DNA of 64,000 bases, taken from positions 186,001 through 250,000 of the forward strand of contig NZ_JACHGP010000002.1 in NCBI RefSeq assembly GCF_014202335.1, in the 5' to 3' direction. Source of the stretch: Mycobacterium sp. AZCC_0083 (GTDB lineage: Bacteria > Actinomycetota > Actinomycetes > Mycobacteriales > Mycobacteriaceae). The notes beneath the pieces were generated by a model. That model was given only the letters and a program-made list of their open reading frames with translations, made no database searches and was not told where the DNA came from. Numbering within the stretch: the stretch's first letter is position 1; every line of letters begins with the position of its first letter. The position numbers and the translations under genes were made by a program. Shown here piece after piece: positions 16,281 to 24,926 of the stretch.

Positions 16281-16763
16281 ATGAGCCGAATTGGAGATTT
16301 CGCCGAAGACGACGCCGCCGGATGGATCGTCAAATCACCCGACATCGGTGTCGCCATGGCCGGATTCACCCATGCGGTCTACAACAAGAACAGATTGCCG
16401 ATGCGGGTCAGGGAGCTGGCGCGCATGGTGATCGCGCTCGACAACGAGTGCGTGGTGTGCCAGAACACCCGTGACGCTGAGGGCATCGCGGCAGGCGTCG
16501 ACGAAGACCTCTACGACCATGCGGCCGTGTGGCAGACCTGGCCCGGCTACAGCCCGCAGGAACGCGTCGCCGCCGAGTTCGCACAGCGGTTCGCCGCCGA
16601 CCACACCGGCCTTCGTGACGACGAGGACTTCTGGGACCGCTGCAACGAACAGTTCAGCCCGGAGCTGCTCACCGATCTCGCGTTGTCGTGTGCCATGTGG
16701 CTCGGGATGGGCCGGATGCTGCGCACCCTGGACATCGGCCAGAGCTGCAAGATCACGCTGTAG
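16281..16763 (+). CDS. Carboxymuconolactone decarboxylase / AhpD-like protein
   Basis: This 160-residue all-helical protein of the AhpD/CMD superfamily has the redox pair Cys57-Val-Val-Cys60 preceded by Glu56 (NECVVCQNTRD). The histidine that completes the AhpD proton relay is not in the usual place after the second cysteine. It may act as a peroxidase-like thiol reductase or as a gamma-carboxymuconolactone decarboxylase-type enzyme; sequence does not decide. The start is ATG 16281; an upstream in-frame GTG would read through the KstR box. Control by KstR would make it an accessory sterol-catabolism gene. Confidence 0.82.
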   Translation: MSRIGDFAEDDAAGWIVKSPDIGVAMAGFTHAVYNKNRLPMRVRELARMVIALDNECVVCQNTRDAEGIAAGVDEDLYDHAAVWQTWPGYSPQERVAAEFAQRFAADHTGLRDDEDFWDRCNEQFSPELLTDLALSCAMWLGMGRMLRTLDIGQSCKITL

Positions 16764-16800
16764 TGGATTCCCCGCTGCCCCGAAAACCGCTGCGACCGTA

Positions 16801-17244
16801 TCAGATCAACCCGGTCGCGTCGAAGATCCAGGACATGTCGGCATTCGCGAAGTCCGCCATCCACGTCGGGGGCGCGTGGTTGACCAATGCCCCCATGTCC
16901 CAGTAGTCCTTCCAGAGGGTCACCTTGTCGTTCTCGACGCGGTGCACCGAGACGAACTGGAGAACCGCGGATTCGCCGGTCTTCCAATGCCATTCCTCGT
17001 GATGCTCGTACATGACATTTCTGCCGTCGGTCAGCAGCAGCCCCGTGAAGTTCTCGTAGGACGCCAACGGTTCGATCCCGATCTTCAGCCGCTTGACGAT
17101 GTCCTCGGGACCGCGCGCGGCCGCAGTGGGCCCGACCGGCATGTCGAGGTAGATGCAGTCGTCGGAAACGAACGTCTTCAGCGAGTCCCAGTCTCTTGCG
17201 GATAGCGCCTTCCAGAGGCCGCGAACCGTATCCTCAACCGACAC
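16801..17244 (-). CDS. SnoaL / limonene-epoxide-hydrolase-like protein
   Basis: This 147-residue cone-shaped NTF2/SnoaL-fold protein most resembles the limonene-1,2-epoxide hydrolase group (EphG-like), sharing VTLWKDYWDMG near the C-terminus. The Asp113 position of the LEH catalytic set is present. The Arg-x-Asp pair of LEH enzymes appears as histidine and glutamate in YEHHEEWHW, so epoxide hydrolysis is not assured. The gene ends 36 bp from the convergent AhpD-like gene. Its start overlaps the 3' end of the D-aminoacylase gene by 11 bp on the same strand, indicating an operon. Confidence 0.72.
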   Translation of the reverse strand: MSVEDTVRGLWKALSARDWDSLKTFVSDDCIYLDMPVGPTAAARGPEDIVKRLKIGIEPLASYENFTGLLLTDGRNVMYEHHEEWHWKTGESAVLQFVSVHRVENDKVTLWKDYWDMGALVNHAPPTWMADFANADMSWIFDATGLI

Positions 17245-19024
17245 TTGTCAATTCACCCTTCTCGGTGGGGAGTGCGGGGGACTTGTGCGACGCCCGCAGG
17301 AAACGCCCCGTGCGCTGCCGTCCAACCAGATCCGTGGCCTCGCCGTCGGCGAACACGGTGCGGCCGCCAACGAGCACGGCGGTGACGGCGGCGTCGTTGC
17401 GGTTCACCATCCGCGGCAGGTCGCCGTACTGCTCGACCGCCTGCTCGGCGTAGGCATCCAGCGACGCGTCGAGGTGGGCAGGGTCGACGATCGCAACGTC
17501 CGCGCGGTCACCGATCCGCAGGTGCCCGGCGTCCAGCCGATACCAGTCGGCCAGCTCACCGGTCAGCCGGTGCACGGCCTGTTCGATCGTCATGAACTCC
17601 CGACCCGCCTGTTCGGCGTCGTGCACGTGCCGAAGCAGGCGCAGCCCCATGTTGTAGAACGCCATGTTCCGCAGGTGCGCACCGGCATCGGAGAAGCCCA
17701 TCTGAACGCTGGGTTCGCGCGCCAGCTTCTTGAGCACCTCGGGCCTGTGGTTGGAGATCGTGGTGCGCCAGCGCAGGGACTTGCCGTGTTGGAGCACAAG
17801 GTCGAGGAACGCGTCGACTGGATGCACGCCGCCGCGCTCCCGCCCGACCTGCCCGAACGACTTGCCGATCACCGACTCGTCGGGGCAGGCCACGATGTCG
17901 GCGTCGAAGAAGTCTCGGTGCCAGACCCGGACCCCGAACTTGCTCTCGTATTGCTTGCGGAACTCACGGCGATACGACTCGTCGCGCATCAGCTCGTTGC
18001 GCTCGACTTCGTCACGCAGGTGCAGCGCCGCCGCACCCGCCCCGAACTCCTCGAAGATCACCAGGTCGATGCCATCGGCGTAGACCTCGAACGGCACCGG
18101 CAGGTGTTGCCAGCGGAAGTTGCCGCCGAGCCGGTTGACGAACCTCGCCACCGGACCCATCAGCAGGATCGCGTACGGATTGGCCTTGACGTCGGCCGCC
18201 GAAAGCAGGCTGGTCTTGAGCGGATTGCGGAAGATACCCAGGGACTGCGCCACCTGCGAGCCGACGTTCAGCGGGTTCTGGATGTCGGGCCCCGACTGCA
18301 GCACACGCCCCGCCCTGCGCAGCATGGACTTCAGCCGGCGCAGCTCGCGGGGCTTGGCGTAGGTCGATGGCAGCGTGCGCGACCGGCAGGTGTCGCCGTC
18401 GAGCTTGTCGAACAGCAGCTGCTGGGAGGACATTCCGACGAATCCGGCTCTCAGCGCCTCGGCGAGCATCCGCTCCATCTCGGCCTGTTCGCCCTTCGAC
18501 GGCGACACCGACTTGGTGGTCGCCCGCGCCAAACCCATGACGGCCGTGCGCATGTCAGAGTGCCCGATGAACGCCGCAAGGTTCGGGCCGAGCGGGCGCG
18601 CCTCGAGTGCGTCGACGTACTCGTCGCAGGTGGTCCAGGTCTTGTGGCGGTCCACCGCGTCGATGACGTGCTCGCGGGGGATCGCCTCGACACGACCGAA
18701 CAGGTCGCCGGCATTCACGCCGTCGACGTGGATGGTCGACAGCGAGCAAGAGCCGAGCATCACCGTGGTCACGCCGTGCCGCAACGACTCGGTCAGCGCA
18801 GGGCCGTCGAGCACCTCCACGTCGTAGTGGGTGTGGATGTCGAGCATGCCGGGCAGTACCCACTTGCCGGTGGCGTCGATGACGTGCGGGCAACCGGTGT
18901 CGTCGAGCTGGTCGGCGGAGACCGCAACCACGTGGCCATCGCGGATGCCGAGGTTGCGCACCGCCGACGCGGCGCCAGTGCCGTCGAACCAGCGGCCGTT
19001 GCGAATGATCGTTTCGTAGGTCAC
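17234..19024 (-). CDS. N-acyl-D-amino-acid deacylase-like amidohydrolase
   Basis: This 596-residue amidohydrolase-superfamily enzyme belongs to the D-aminoacylase subgroup. The N-terminal beta domain and the metal motif His64-Thr-His66-Tyr-Asp68 (LDIHTHYD) are clear. GSCSLSTIHVDGVNAGDLF, SSQQLLFDKLDG and the late GFSDAGAHLRN with the catalytic aspartate also fit. The C-terminal strand GDRADVAIVDPAHLD closes the beta domain. At 596 residues it is longer than classical D-aminoacylases but normal for the mycobacterial relatives. It probably removes an acyl group from a D-amino acid or related amide. It lies between an SDR gene 68 bp upstream and the LEH-like gene, all on the same strand. Confidence 0.85.
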   Translation of the reverse strand: MTYETIIRNGRWFDGTGAASAVRNLGIRDGHVVAVSADQLDDTGCPHVIDATGKWVLPGMLDIHTHYDVEVLDGPALTESLRHGVTTVMLGSCSLSTIHVDGVNAGDLFGRVEAIPREHVIDAVDRHKTWTTCDEYVDALEARPLGPNLAAFIGHSDMRTAVMGLARATTKSVSPSKGEQAEMERMLAEALRAGFVGMSSQQLLFDKLDGDTCRSRTLPSTYAKPRELRRLKSMLRRAGRVLQSGPDIQNPLNVGSQVAQSLGIFRNPLKTSLLSAADVKANPYAILLMGPVARFVNRLGGNFRWQHLPVPFEVYADGIDLVIFEEFGAGAAALHLRDEVERNELMRDESYRREFRKQYESKFGVRVWHRDFFDADIVACPDESVIGKSFGQVGRERGGVHPVDAFLDLVLQHGKSLRWRTTISNHRPEVLKKLAREPSVQMGFSDAGAHLRNMAFYNMGLRLLRHVHDAEQAGREFMTIEQAVHRLTGELADWYRLDAGHLRIGDRADVAIVDPAHLDASLDAYAEQAVEQYGDLPRMVNRNDAAVTAVLVGGRTVFADGEATDLVGRQRTGRFLRASHKSPALPTEKGELTSVG

Positions 19025-19092
19025 TCAGATCATGGAACAGGGCGCCGACGGCAGTGTCAACGAAATCGTGAACACATTCTGAAAAATGTCTA

Positions 19093-20013
19093 CTACTCGG
19101 CCCATGCGTCGGGTTGACGACCGTCGACGTCGGTGAAGCCATACTCGTGGGCGAGCTGTGCCGAACTAGCCGAGAGCTGATTCCAGCGGGCCCGGTCGGG
19201 ATCCGCCGCGATGGCGGCAACGCCGCGACCGACGAAGCGCGGAGTCTCCGATTGCGTGAAGGCGCCCGGCGCGGTGGGGAAGCCGTCGGGCCTCGGCTCC
19301 ATCGCGCTCTGCCAGTTGGACTCGGTGACCGCGTAGTTGTCGAGCATCATCTCCGAGCGCAGCCAGCCGGGCGTGACCGCAACGGCCGTCGCCCCGAACG
19401 GGGCAAGGTCGTGGCCCTGGCTGAAGGCGATCCGGTTCACCGCCACCTTCGCCAGGTCGTAGAACACCGACACCCGGTAGTTCTGGGCGTTGAACTCGGC
19501 CGTTCCGTCAGTCACCTCGACCAGCAGACCGCCCGGCCGCGTGACGAGCAGCGGCAGCAGGCAGTGCGACGTGATCAGGTGGGTTTCCACCCCGAGTCGA
19601 ACCGTCCGCAGACCGGCGTCGAGATCGAGTTCCCACATCGGCTTGTTCCACGTCGACGGCGGGCCCTTGAGGACTTCGGCACCCCAGATGTCGTTCACCA
19701 GGATGTCGATGCAGCCGTACTCCCCGCGCAGCCGCTCGGCCAGATCCCGCACCTGCGCGGGATCGAGATGGTCGACGGCGATGGCGACGCCAACCCCACC
19801 GAGGGCCGTGACGAGCTCGGCGGTCTCCTCGATGGTCTCCGGCCGGTCGTAGTCCGACCTCAGGGTGCCCGACGCGCTGCTGCGACCAGTGCAGATGACC
19901 GTCGCCCCCGCTTCGCCAAGCGCTGCGGCGATTCCACGGCCTGCACCGCGAGTGGCTCCGGCCACGACGGCGACGCGACCCGCGAGGGCTGTTGGGTCGG
20001 GTGGCGTCGCCAT
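19093..20013 (-). CDS. Short-chain dehydrogenase/reductase
   Basis: This 306-residue Rossmann-fold oxidoreductase has the cofactor motif AGATRGAGRGI (18-28) and catalytic Tyr185 and Lys189 (FYDLAK). The LVNDIWGAE segment replaces the usual NNAG, as in the DHRS1-like branch of SDRs, which act on steroids and other carbonyls. An Arg at the end of strand 2 (CTGRSS) favours NADP(H). I chose the ATG at 20013 (MATPPDPTALAGRV); a longer in-frame form would start at 20070 but overlaps the divergent gene's promoter region. It heads a likely operon with the D-aminoacylase and LEH-like genes. Confidence 0.85.
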   Translation of the reverse strand: MATPPDPTALAGRVAVVAGATRGAGRGIAAALGEAGATVICTGRSSASGTLRSDYDRPETIEETAELVTALGGVGVAIAVDHLDPAQVRDLAERLRGEYGCIDILVNDIWGAEVLKGPPSTWNKPMWELDLDAGLRTVRLGVETHLITSHCLLPLLVTRPGGLLVEVTDGTAEFNAQNYRVSVFYDLAKVAVNRIAFSQGHDLAPFGATAVAVTPGWLRSEMMLDNYAVTESNWQSAMEPRPDGFPTAPGAFTQSETPRFVGRGVAAIAADPDRARWNQLSASSAQLAHEYGFTDVDGRQPDAWAE

Positions 20014-20080
20014 GCGGTCAGTATTTCCTGTCAAGGCCATCGCCAGATGCAGTTCAGCAGACGAGGGCATACTCGCTTCC

Positions 20081-20995
20081 GTGACCCCGCTGCAGCGCTA
20101 TATTGCCGAGGAAATCGCCACCGATCACGTGGACGGGTTGCTGTCCAGACGGGAAGCCTTGCGCCGGCTGGCGTTGATCGGCGTCGGAGCCACTGCGGCG
20201 ACCGCACTGATCGCGGCGTGCGGGAATGACAAGAAACCCACCGCCGACGCACCCGTCACCTCCACCGGCGCCGCCACCACCGAGATCGGGCCGCCTCCCG
20301 GCTCGGAGAACACGGTGCCCACCGAGGCCATCACCTGGGCCGGTCCGCAGGGCGAACTGCAGGGCGCGTGGGCTGCTGCGCAGAGCCCGAAGGGTGCGGT
20401 GCTCGTCATCCACGAGAACAAGGGGCTCAACGACTGGGTGCGTTCGGTCGCAGGCCGGTTCGCAGGCATCGGCTACTCGAGCCTGGCGATCGACCTGCTG
20501 TCTGCCAAGGGTGGCACCGCCACGTTCACCGATCCGGCGCAGGCCACCGCGGAGCTCAGCAAGATCCCGCCGGACGAGTTCGTCGCCAACCTGAAGTCCG
20601 GGGTCGCGGAGTTGCAACGCCGCGCGCCAGGCGTGAAGGTCGCGGCCGTCGGGTTCTGCATGGGCGGCGGCCTGGTGTGGCAGCTGCTCGCCTCTGGTGA
20701 ACCGCAACTGGCGGCCGCCGTCCCGTTCTACGGCCCCCTGCCGGACGGCGCCGACTTCAGCGGCTCGAAGGACGTCGCCGTGCTCGGGTTCTACGGAGCC
20801 AAGGACGCCCGTGTCACCGGCACCAAGGACGCCGCGCAGCAGGCACTCGACAAGGCCGGGCTGGTCAACGAGCTGGTCGTCGAGCCCGACGCCGACCACG
20901 CCTTCTTCAACGACACCGGGGAGCGCTACGCCCCAACTGCCGCCGCCGACGCCTGGCAGCGGGTACAGGACTGGTTCACCAAGTACGTCGGCTGA
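20081..20995 (+). CDS. Exported dienelactone hydrolase family lipoprotein
   Basis: This protein of about 304 residues has an N-terminal twin-arginine motif (LSRREALRRLALIG, residues 21-34), a hydrophobic stretch and a lipobox ending at Cys47 (LIAAC). It is therefore probably exported by Tat and anchored as a lipoprotein. The mature part is a dienelactone-hydrolase-type alpha/beta hydrolase with the triad Cys193 (GFCMGGG), Asp242 and His273 (DADHAFFND). The substrate outside the cell is unknown. The start is GTG 20081; an earlier in-frame start would put the Tat signal far inside. A strong hairpin follows the stop. Confidence 0.87.
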   Translation: MTPLQRYIAEEIATDHVDGLLSRREALRRLALIGVGATAATALIAACGNDKKPTADAPVTSTGAATTEIGPPPGSENTVPTEAITWAGPQGELQGAWAAAQSPKGAVLVIHENKGLNDWVRSVAGRFAGIGYSSLAIDLLSAKGGTATFTDPAQATAELSKIPPDEFVANLKSGVAELQRRAPGVKVAAVGFCMGGGLVWQLLASGEPQLAAAVPFYGPLPDGADFSGSKDVAVLGFYGAKDARVTGTKDAAQQALDKAGLVNELVVEPDADHAFFNDTGERYAPTAAADAWQRVQDWFTKYVG

Positions 20996-20996
20996 C

Positions 20997-21024
20997 CCGG
21001 CCACCCGGTACCGGCGGTGGCCGG
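20997..21024 (+). terminator. Hairpin terminator after the dienelactone hydrolase gene
   Basis: CCGGCCACC (20997-21005) pairs perfectly with GGTGGCCGG (21016-21024) around a 10-base loop, starting one base after the stop codon. There is no U-tract, which is usual for mycobacterial hairpin terminators. Confidence 0.55.
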
Positions 21025-21097
21025 TATTCACCACTCGTTCAGGTGACCGTTCACCCACCGTTCGTGACCGGTCGTGCGCCCCGACTCTGATGCAGGT

Positions 21098-22204
21098 ATG
21101 CGGGTAGTTCAGGTTGCGAACTTCTACGGCCCGCGTTCCGGAGGACTGCGGACCGCGGTGGACCGCCTCGGGGCGGAGTACTGCGCCGCCGGACACGAGG
21201 TTTACCTCTTGGTGCCAGGCGCCAAGGCCGAGAGTCAGCGCCTGCCATCCGGAGTCAGGCGAATCTCGCTGCCCGCCAGAAGGATTCCGTTCACCGGTGG
21301 ATACCGGGCCGTGCTACCGGGACGGATAACCGCGCTGCTCGAACGACTCGAGCCCGACGCGCTGGAGGTATCCGACCGGCTGACCCTGCGATCGCTGGGA
21401 CCGTGGGGCCGCCAGCGCGACGTGGCCACCGTGATGATTTCCCACGAGCGACTCGATCGTCTGCTGGGACAACTGCTTCCGCGCCGCCTGGCCCGTGCCG
21501 CAGCCGACGTCGCGAACCGCAGAACCGCCGCCAACTACGACGCGGTCGTGTGCACCACGGCGTTCGCCCGCGAGGAGTTCGACCGCATCGACGCAGGCAA
21601 CGCGGTCACCGTCCCACTGGGCGTCGACCTCGAGCAGTTCCATCCGCGACACCGCTGCGAGCAGGTGCGAGCGCAATGGGCACACCCGGCGCAGACCCTG
21701 TTGGTGCACTGCGGCAGGCTGTCGGTCGAGAAGCATGCCCATCGCAGCATCGATACCGTTGCCGCGCTTCGTGATTCAGGGGTGGACGCGCGCCTGGTCG
21801 TCGTGGGCGAGGGGCCCCTTCGGGCTCGCCTGGAGCGACAGGCGGCGCGTCTCCCCGTCGACTTCACCGGATACGTCGGGTGCCGCGACACCGTGGCGGC
21901 CATCCTGGCGTCCGCCGACGTCGCCCTTGCGCCAGGACCGCACGAGACCTTCGGGCTGGCGGCGCTGGAGGCGTTGGCCTGCGGCACACCTGCCGTCGTG
22001 TCGAACACGTCGGCACTCGCCGAGATCCTCACCAGCGACAGCGGTGCCGCAGCCGACAACGACCCGATGGCCATCGCTCACGCCGTCACGACGATCATCG
22101 GCAGGCCGGAACGCCTACGCAGGAACGACGCGCGCCGCCGCGCCGAGGAGTTCCCGTGGCCAAGGTCGGCCGCAGGCATGCTCAGCGCATTGGGGGCGCT
22201 GTAA
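21098..22204 (+). CDS. mgtA: GDP-mannose-dependent alpha-mannosyltransferase MgtA
   Basis: This 368-residue family GT4 glycosyltransferase is closely similar to M. tuberculosis Rv0557 (MgtA, earlier called PimC) as I remember it: MRVVQVANFYGPRSGGL, ALEVSDRLTLRSLG and VMISHERLDR are near identical. The GT-B C-terminal EX7E motif is GPHETFGLAALEALACGTP, with Glu283 and Glu291. It transfers mannose from GDP-mannose to a glucuronosyl diacylglycerol or phosphatidylinositol mannoside acceptor at the cytosolic membrane face, in glycolipid/lipomannan synthesis. The ATG at 21098 begins the conserved N-terminus. Confidence 0.92.
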   Translation: MRVVQVANFYGPRSGGLRTAVDRLGAEYCAAGHEVYLLVPGAKAESQRLPSGVRRISLPARRIPFTGGYRAVLPGRITALLERLEPDALEVSDRLTLRSLGPWGRQRDVATVMISHERLDRLLGQLLPRRLARAAADVANRRTAANYDAVVCTTAFAREEFDRIDAGNAVTVPLGVDLEQFHPRHRCEQVRAQWAHPAQTLLVHCGRLSVEKHAHRSIDTVAALRDSGVDARLVVVGEGPLRARLERQAARLPVDFTGYVGCRDTVAAILASADVALAPGPHETFGLAALEALACGTPAVVSNTSALAEILTSDSGAAADNDPMAIAHAVTTIIGRPERLRRNDARRRAEEFPWPRSAAGMLSALGAL

Positions 22205-22230
22205 CGGAACGACGCCGTTAGGTTGTCCGG

Positions 22231-22920
22231 ATGGGCGATGCGCTAATCGGCCCCGGCGACACCGAACGGGCAAGGACGCTGTGGTTTGCACTGCTGCTCA
22301 CGGTGACCAACGGGTTCATGGACGCGCACACCTTCTACGTCCGCGGCGGAGTGTTCGCCAACGTCCAGACCGGAAACGTCATCTTCTTCGCCATCGACCT
22401 CTCCGAACGCAAACTGTCGGCGGCGATGGCCCACGTGTGGCCCATTCTGGCGTTCATCATCGGCGTTGGGCTGGCGTCGCACATCAAGTCCGGCCGGGTC
22501 GACCGAGTCGTGACGCACCCGCTGCGCTGGACCATGGCCGTACAGGTGATCGCCTTGGTGATCATCGGCTTCGTCCCGTTGACGGTGGCGCACAGCTACG
22601 TCACGGTGCCGATTGCGTTCCTCGCGGCGGTTCAGATGGGCCTGTTCCGCAACATCGGCGATCTGGCCTACCTACCCGTGGCCACCACGGGGAACATGAT
22701 GCGGTTCGTCGAAGCCGGGTACGACGGCTTCGTCGAGAAACAGGCCGCGTCACGTCGCGCATGCGGCATCTACGGCACGGTCATCCTCGCCTTCTCCGGG
22801 GGAGCGTTGATCGGCGCGGTCGCCAGCCGCGCGTGGGGCGCGCACGCGATCTGGCTGGCGGCGACCATCCTTGCCGTCACGCTGGTCCTGTTCATCGTCG
22901 ACGAACGGGTCCTGCGGTGA
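22231..22920 (+). CDS. DUF1275 (YoaK-type) membrane protein
   Basis: This 229-residue protein has six or so membrane helices and the DUF1275 signatures: TNGFMDAHTFYVRGGVFANVQTGNVIFFAI near the N-terminus and FRNIGDLAYLPVATTGNMMRFVEAGYDGF after the centre. The family is common, related distantly to transporters, and has no established function. It starts 27 bp after mgtA and is probably co-transcribed with it. Confidence 0.85.
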   Translation: MGDALIGPGDTERARTLWFALLLTVTNGFMDAHTFYVRGGVFANVQTGNVIFFAIDLSERKLSAAMAHVWPILAFIIGVGLASHIKSGRVDRVVTHPLRWTMAVQVIALVIIGFVPLTVAHSYVTVPIAFLAAVQMGLFRNIGDLAYLPVATTGNMMRFVEAGYDGFVEKQAASRRACGIYGTVILAFSGGALIGAVASRAWGAHAIWLAATILAVTLVLFIVDERVLR

Positions 22921-22934
22921 CATACCATCCGGGG

Positions 22935-23342
22935 ATGGTTCGACGCGTCCTGATTGCCTGCGCCGTCTCGGTACTGGGCGTGGCGTGGATACCCGCCGTC
23001 GTGCCGGCTCACGCCGAGACGGGTGCTCCGCCATGTTCGTTCACGCTGTCGCCGCCACGCGTCGTGCAGGTATCGGGCCGCGACATGGTGACTGCCACGG
23101 TCGCTCCGGCCGGATGCGCGGTCGCCGCCGAGCCCACGTTGTCGGTGGCGTGCGTGCAGATGGCCGGCAGCCAGTCCGCCGAGCAGTGCGACTTCAGGGA
23201 GGGCGTGCAAACCGCCCAGGTGTACTACGCGCCGTACCGGGCCGGTGCCACTTACACCGCGACGGGCCGAGGATGTGCGTCGACCGGCAACCCGCCGAAG
23301 TCCATCTGCCAGACGTCCGGCCCGCTCACCGCCACGCTGTAG
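22935..23342 (+). CDS. Small secreted protein, unknown
   Basis: This 135-residue exported protein has a Sec signal peptide with arginines at 3-4, a hydrophobic core, and a probable cleavage after AHA (residue 27). The mature part contains an even set of cysteines (Cys34, the pair around GCAVAAEPTLSVAC, EQCDF, GRGCAST, SICQT), suggesting disulfides outside the cell. The PPCSFTLSPPRVVQVSG opening looks like a small immunoglobulin-like beta domain. I do not recognise a family. It begins 14 bp after the DUF1275 gene. Confidence 0.75.
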   Translation: MVRRVLIACAVSVLGVAWIPAVVPAHAETGAPPCSFTLSPPRVVQVSGRDMVTATVAPAGCAVAAEPTLSVACVQMAGSQSAEQCDFREGVQTAQVYYAPYRAGATYTATGRGCASTGNPPKSICQTSGPLTATL

Positions 23343-23346
23343 ATCG

Positions 23347-23886
23347 TCACGCCGGACGCGTCACAGGCCCGACGACGCGAACGTCGGGGCGCGGCTCGAA
23401 GCGGTACCCGTGACCCCGCACACTCGTCAGAACCCCTTGGTAGCGACCGAGTTTGACGCGAAGCCGGCGAACGTGAGTGTCCACCGTCCGCACCGAGACG
23501 CCTGTGGCGGCACGGGGCGCGTCGTGCCACACCTCGCGCACCAGCTCGTCGCGCGACACGACTGAGCCGGGGCGCCTGGCCAGATAGCGCAGCAGCTCGA
23601 ACTCCCGGTAGGCCAGCCGCACCGGCACCCCGTCGATGAGCACGTGCCGCCTGACGTGGTCGATCAGAAGGCCTTCGCGTGATGGCACCGCCGGCGCCCG
23701 CCTGCCTTCGACGACCGCCGAGTGCGGCCGCACACCAGGAATCGACATCGCGATGACGCGGGCGTACTCGTCGGCCAGCTCGGCGGTACGGACGGCCAGG
23801 TCGGCGGCGTTGGCGGGCAGGTCGATGACGAGCACCACCCGCAACAGCTCCTCGGCGGGCGCAGGCCGCGGCGCCGCTTGGTACAT
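23347..23886 (-). CDS. Winged-helix (OmpR/PhoB-type) DNA-binding protein
   Basis: This 179-residue regulator has a C-terminal OmpR-type winged helix (about residues 72-168). Clear motifs are LAYREFELLRYLARRPGSVVSRDELVREVW, then VRTVDTHVRRLRVKLG and the wing VRGHGYRF. The first 60 residues resemble a shortened receiver-like domain (VVLVIDLPANAADLAVRT) but lack the phospho-acceptor aspartate and lysine of response regulators. It is probably a phosphorylation-independent (atypical) regulator. No sensor kinase is nearby. Its targets are unknown. Confidence 0.82.
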   Translation of the reverse strand: MYQAAPRPAPAEELLRVVLVIDLPANAADLAVRTAELADEYARVIAMSIPGVRPHSAVVEGRRAPAVPSREGLLIDHVRRHVLIDGVPVRLAYREFELLRYLARRPGSVVSRDELVREVWHDAPRAATGVSVRTVDTHVRRLRVKLGRYQGVLTSVRGHGYRFEPRPDVRVVGPVTRPA

Positions 23887-23952
23887 CCGTCGAATGTCAT
23901 ATACCAGCCCTGGCGGCGTCGAGGTTTTCGGTCGCCCTGAGGAATACCGATG

Positions 23953-24711
23953 TCAGAAGGCGGGCACGACCTGCCCGTCGTAGGTCGTGGTGATGAAGTG
24001 ACGCGTTGCGTCGCATTGCAATGCGTCGGCAAGCGCGAGGACGTCCGGGTCGTCGCAGTTGTCGGGACGGGCGACGAGGTACTCCGCATACGCCGGATTG
24101 CCCTGGTCTCGACACAGCGCGCTGCCGACGTCGACGCCCCACTCCATGGCCTGATTACCGAACAGGAAGACCGCGTCGAAGTCCTCGCGGACGTCGCCGA
24201 GCAGCCAACTGGTCAGCTCCTTGAACACCAGATGGCGCGGGTTGGCGTGGATCGCGGCGACCGTGGCCAGTTCGCGTTGGCCTGGTGCGCAGTCGATCAG
24301 GCCGAGGTCGTGAAGCATCACCAGTGACCTGTCGACGTTGACCGGATCGGATGGCAGGACCACCTCGGCGTAGTCGGGCAGCGCGTCGAGATCGGCGAAC
24401 CACGCCGAGTACAGCCCGAACGGTTCGATGTGTACCGGCACCACGGGTGTCAATCGGTTACCGGTGCGACGGTTGAAGTCGTCCAGGAACGGCAGGTACT
24501 GAAAGAAGTTGGCGTGCAAGTGTTTCGCGACCAACAGATCATTGGGCTCATCGAAGGTCTCGAAGATCTCGATCTGGAGGTCGATACCGTGTTCGGCAAG
24601 CGTCGACCGGGTGTGGTCGAGGATCTCCGCGTGCGGAACGGGCGTCGCCCCGACCCGCAACGGCCGCAGCCCCAGTGTATCCACCGCCCGGATCGCACTC
24701 ACCATCCCCAT
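23953..24711 (-). CDS. NlpA/MetQ-like substrate-binding protein without signal peptide
   Basis: This 252-residue protein matches the NlpA (MetQ) family of methionine-binding lipoproteins: LRVGATPVPHAEIL at the start of the mature-type domain, FETFDEPNDLLVAKHLHANFFQYLPFLDDFNRRTG, HIEPFGLYSAWF and LPSDPVNVDRSLVMLHDLGLI. Unlike MetQ it has no signal peptide and no lipobox Cys; the ATG at 24711 is only 20 residues from the mature domain. No metN or metI gene lies in the window. It may therefore be a cytosolic binding protein or enzyme derived from a transporter component. It is divergent from the APC permease operon. Confidence 0.8.
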   Translation of the reverse strand: MGMVSAIRAVDTLGLRPLRVGATPVPHAEILDHTRSTLAEHGIDLQIEIFETFDEPNDLLVAKHLHANFFQYLPFLDDFNRRTGNRLTPVVPVHIEPFGLYSAWFADLDALPDYAEVVLPSDPVNVDRSLVMLHDLGLIDCAPGQRELATVAAIHANPRHLVFKELTSWLLGDVREDFDAVFLFGNQAMEWGVDVGSALCRDQGNPAYAEYLVARPDNCDDPDVLALADALQCDATRHFITTTYDGQVVPAF

Positions 24712-24784
24712 CGGCCCGAGGCTACTGACGTCGTGGCCGATTGCAACCCTCGCCTAGCAGGGGACCGGGTGAAACCCGCGCCGA

Positions 24785-24802
24785 GGCGAGCGAAGCGACG
24801 GG
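24785..24802 (+). repeat. 18-bp dispersed repeat, copy A
   Basis: GGCGAGCGAAGCGACGGG occurs here between the NlpA-like gene and the APC permease operon. Exact copies occur at 30406-30423 (same strand) and 41178-41195 (opposite strand). This copy is the only intergenic one. Confidence 0.75.
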
Positions 24803-24926
24803 AAATGGGATTGTGTCCAATTGTGACGCCGTATAACTCACCGTGACTCCAGACGTGGTGCCGTGGCGTCGATCGCTCCTATGGTGCGGGCAGTCGACAG
24901 TCGGCACCCACGAAGGGCGGTCAACC

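Noticed and set aside
14888..16369. Minus-strand frame of 493 codons opposite the MFS transporter
   Set aside because: Shadow frame rich in His, Arg and Gln with no domain; the plus-strand transporter is clearly real.
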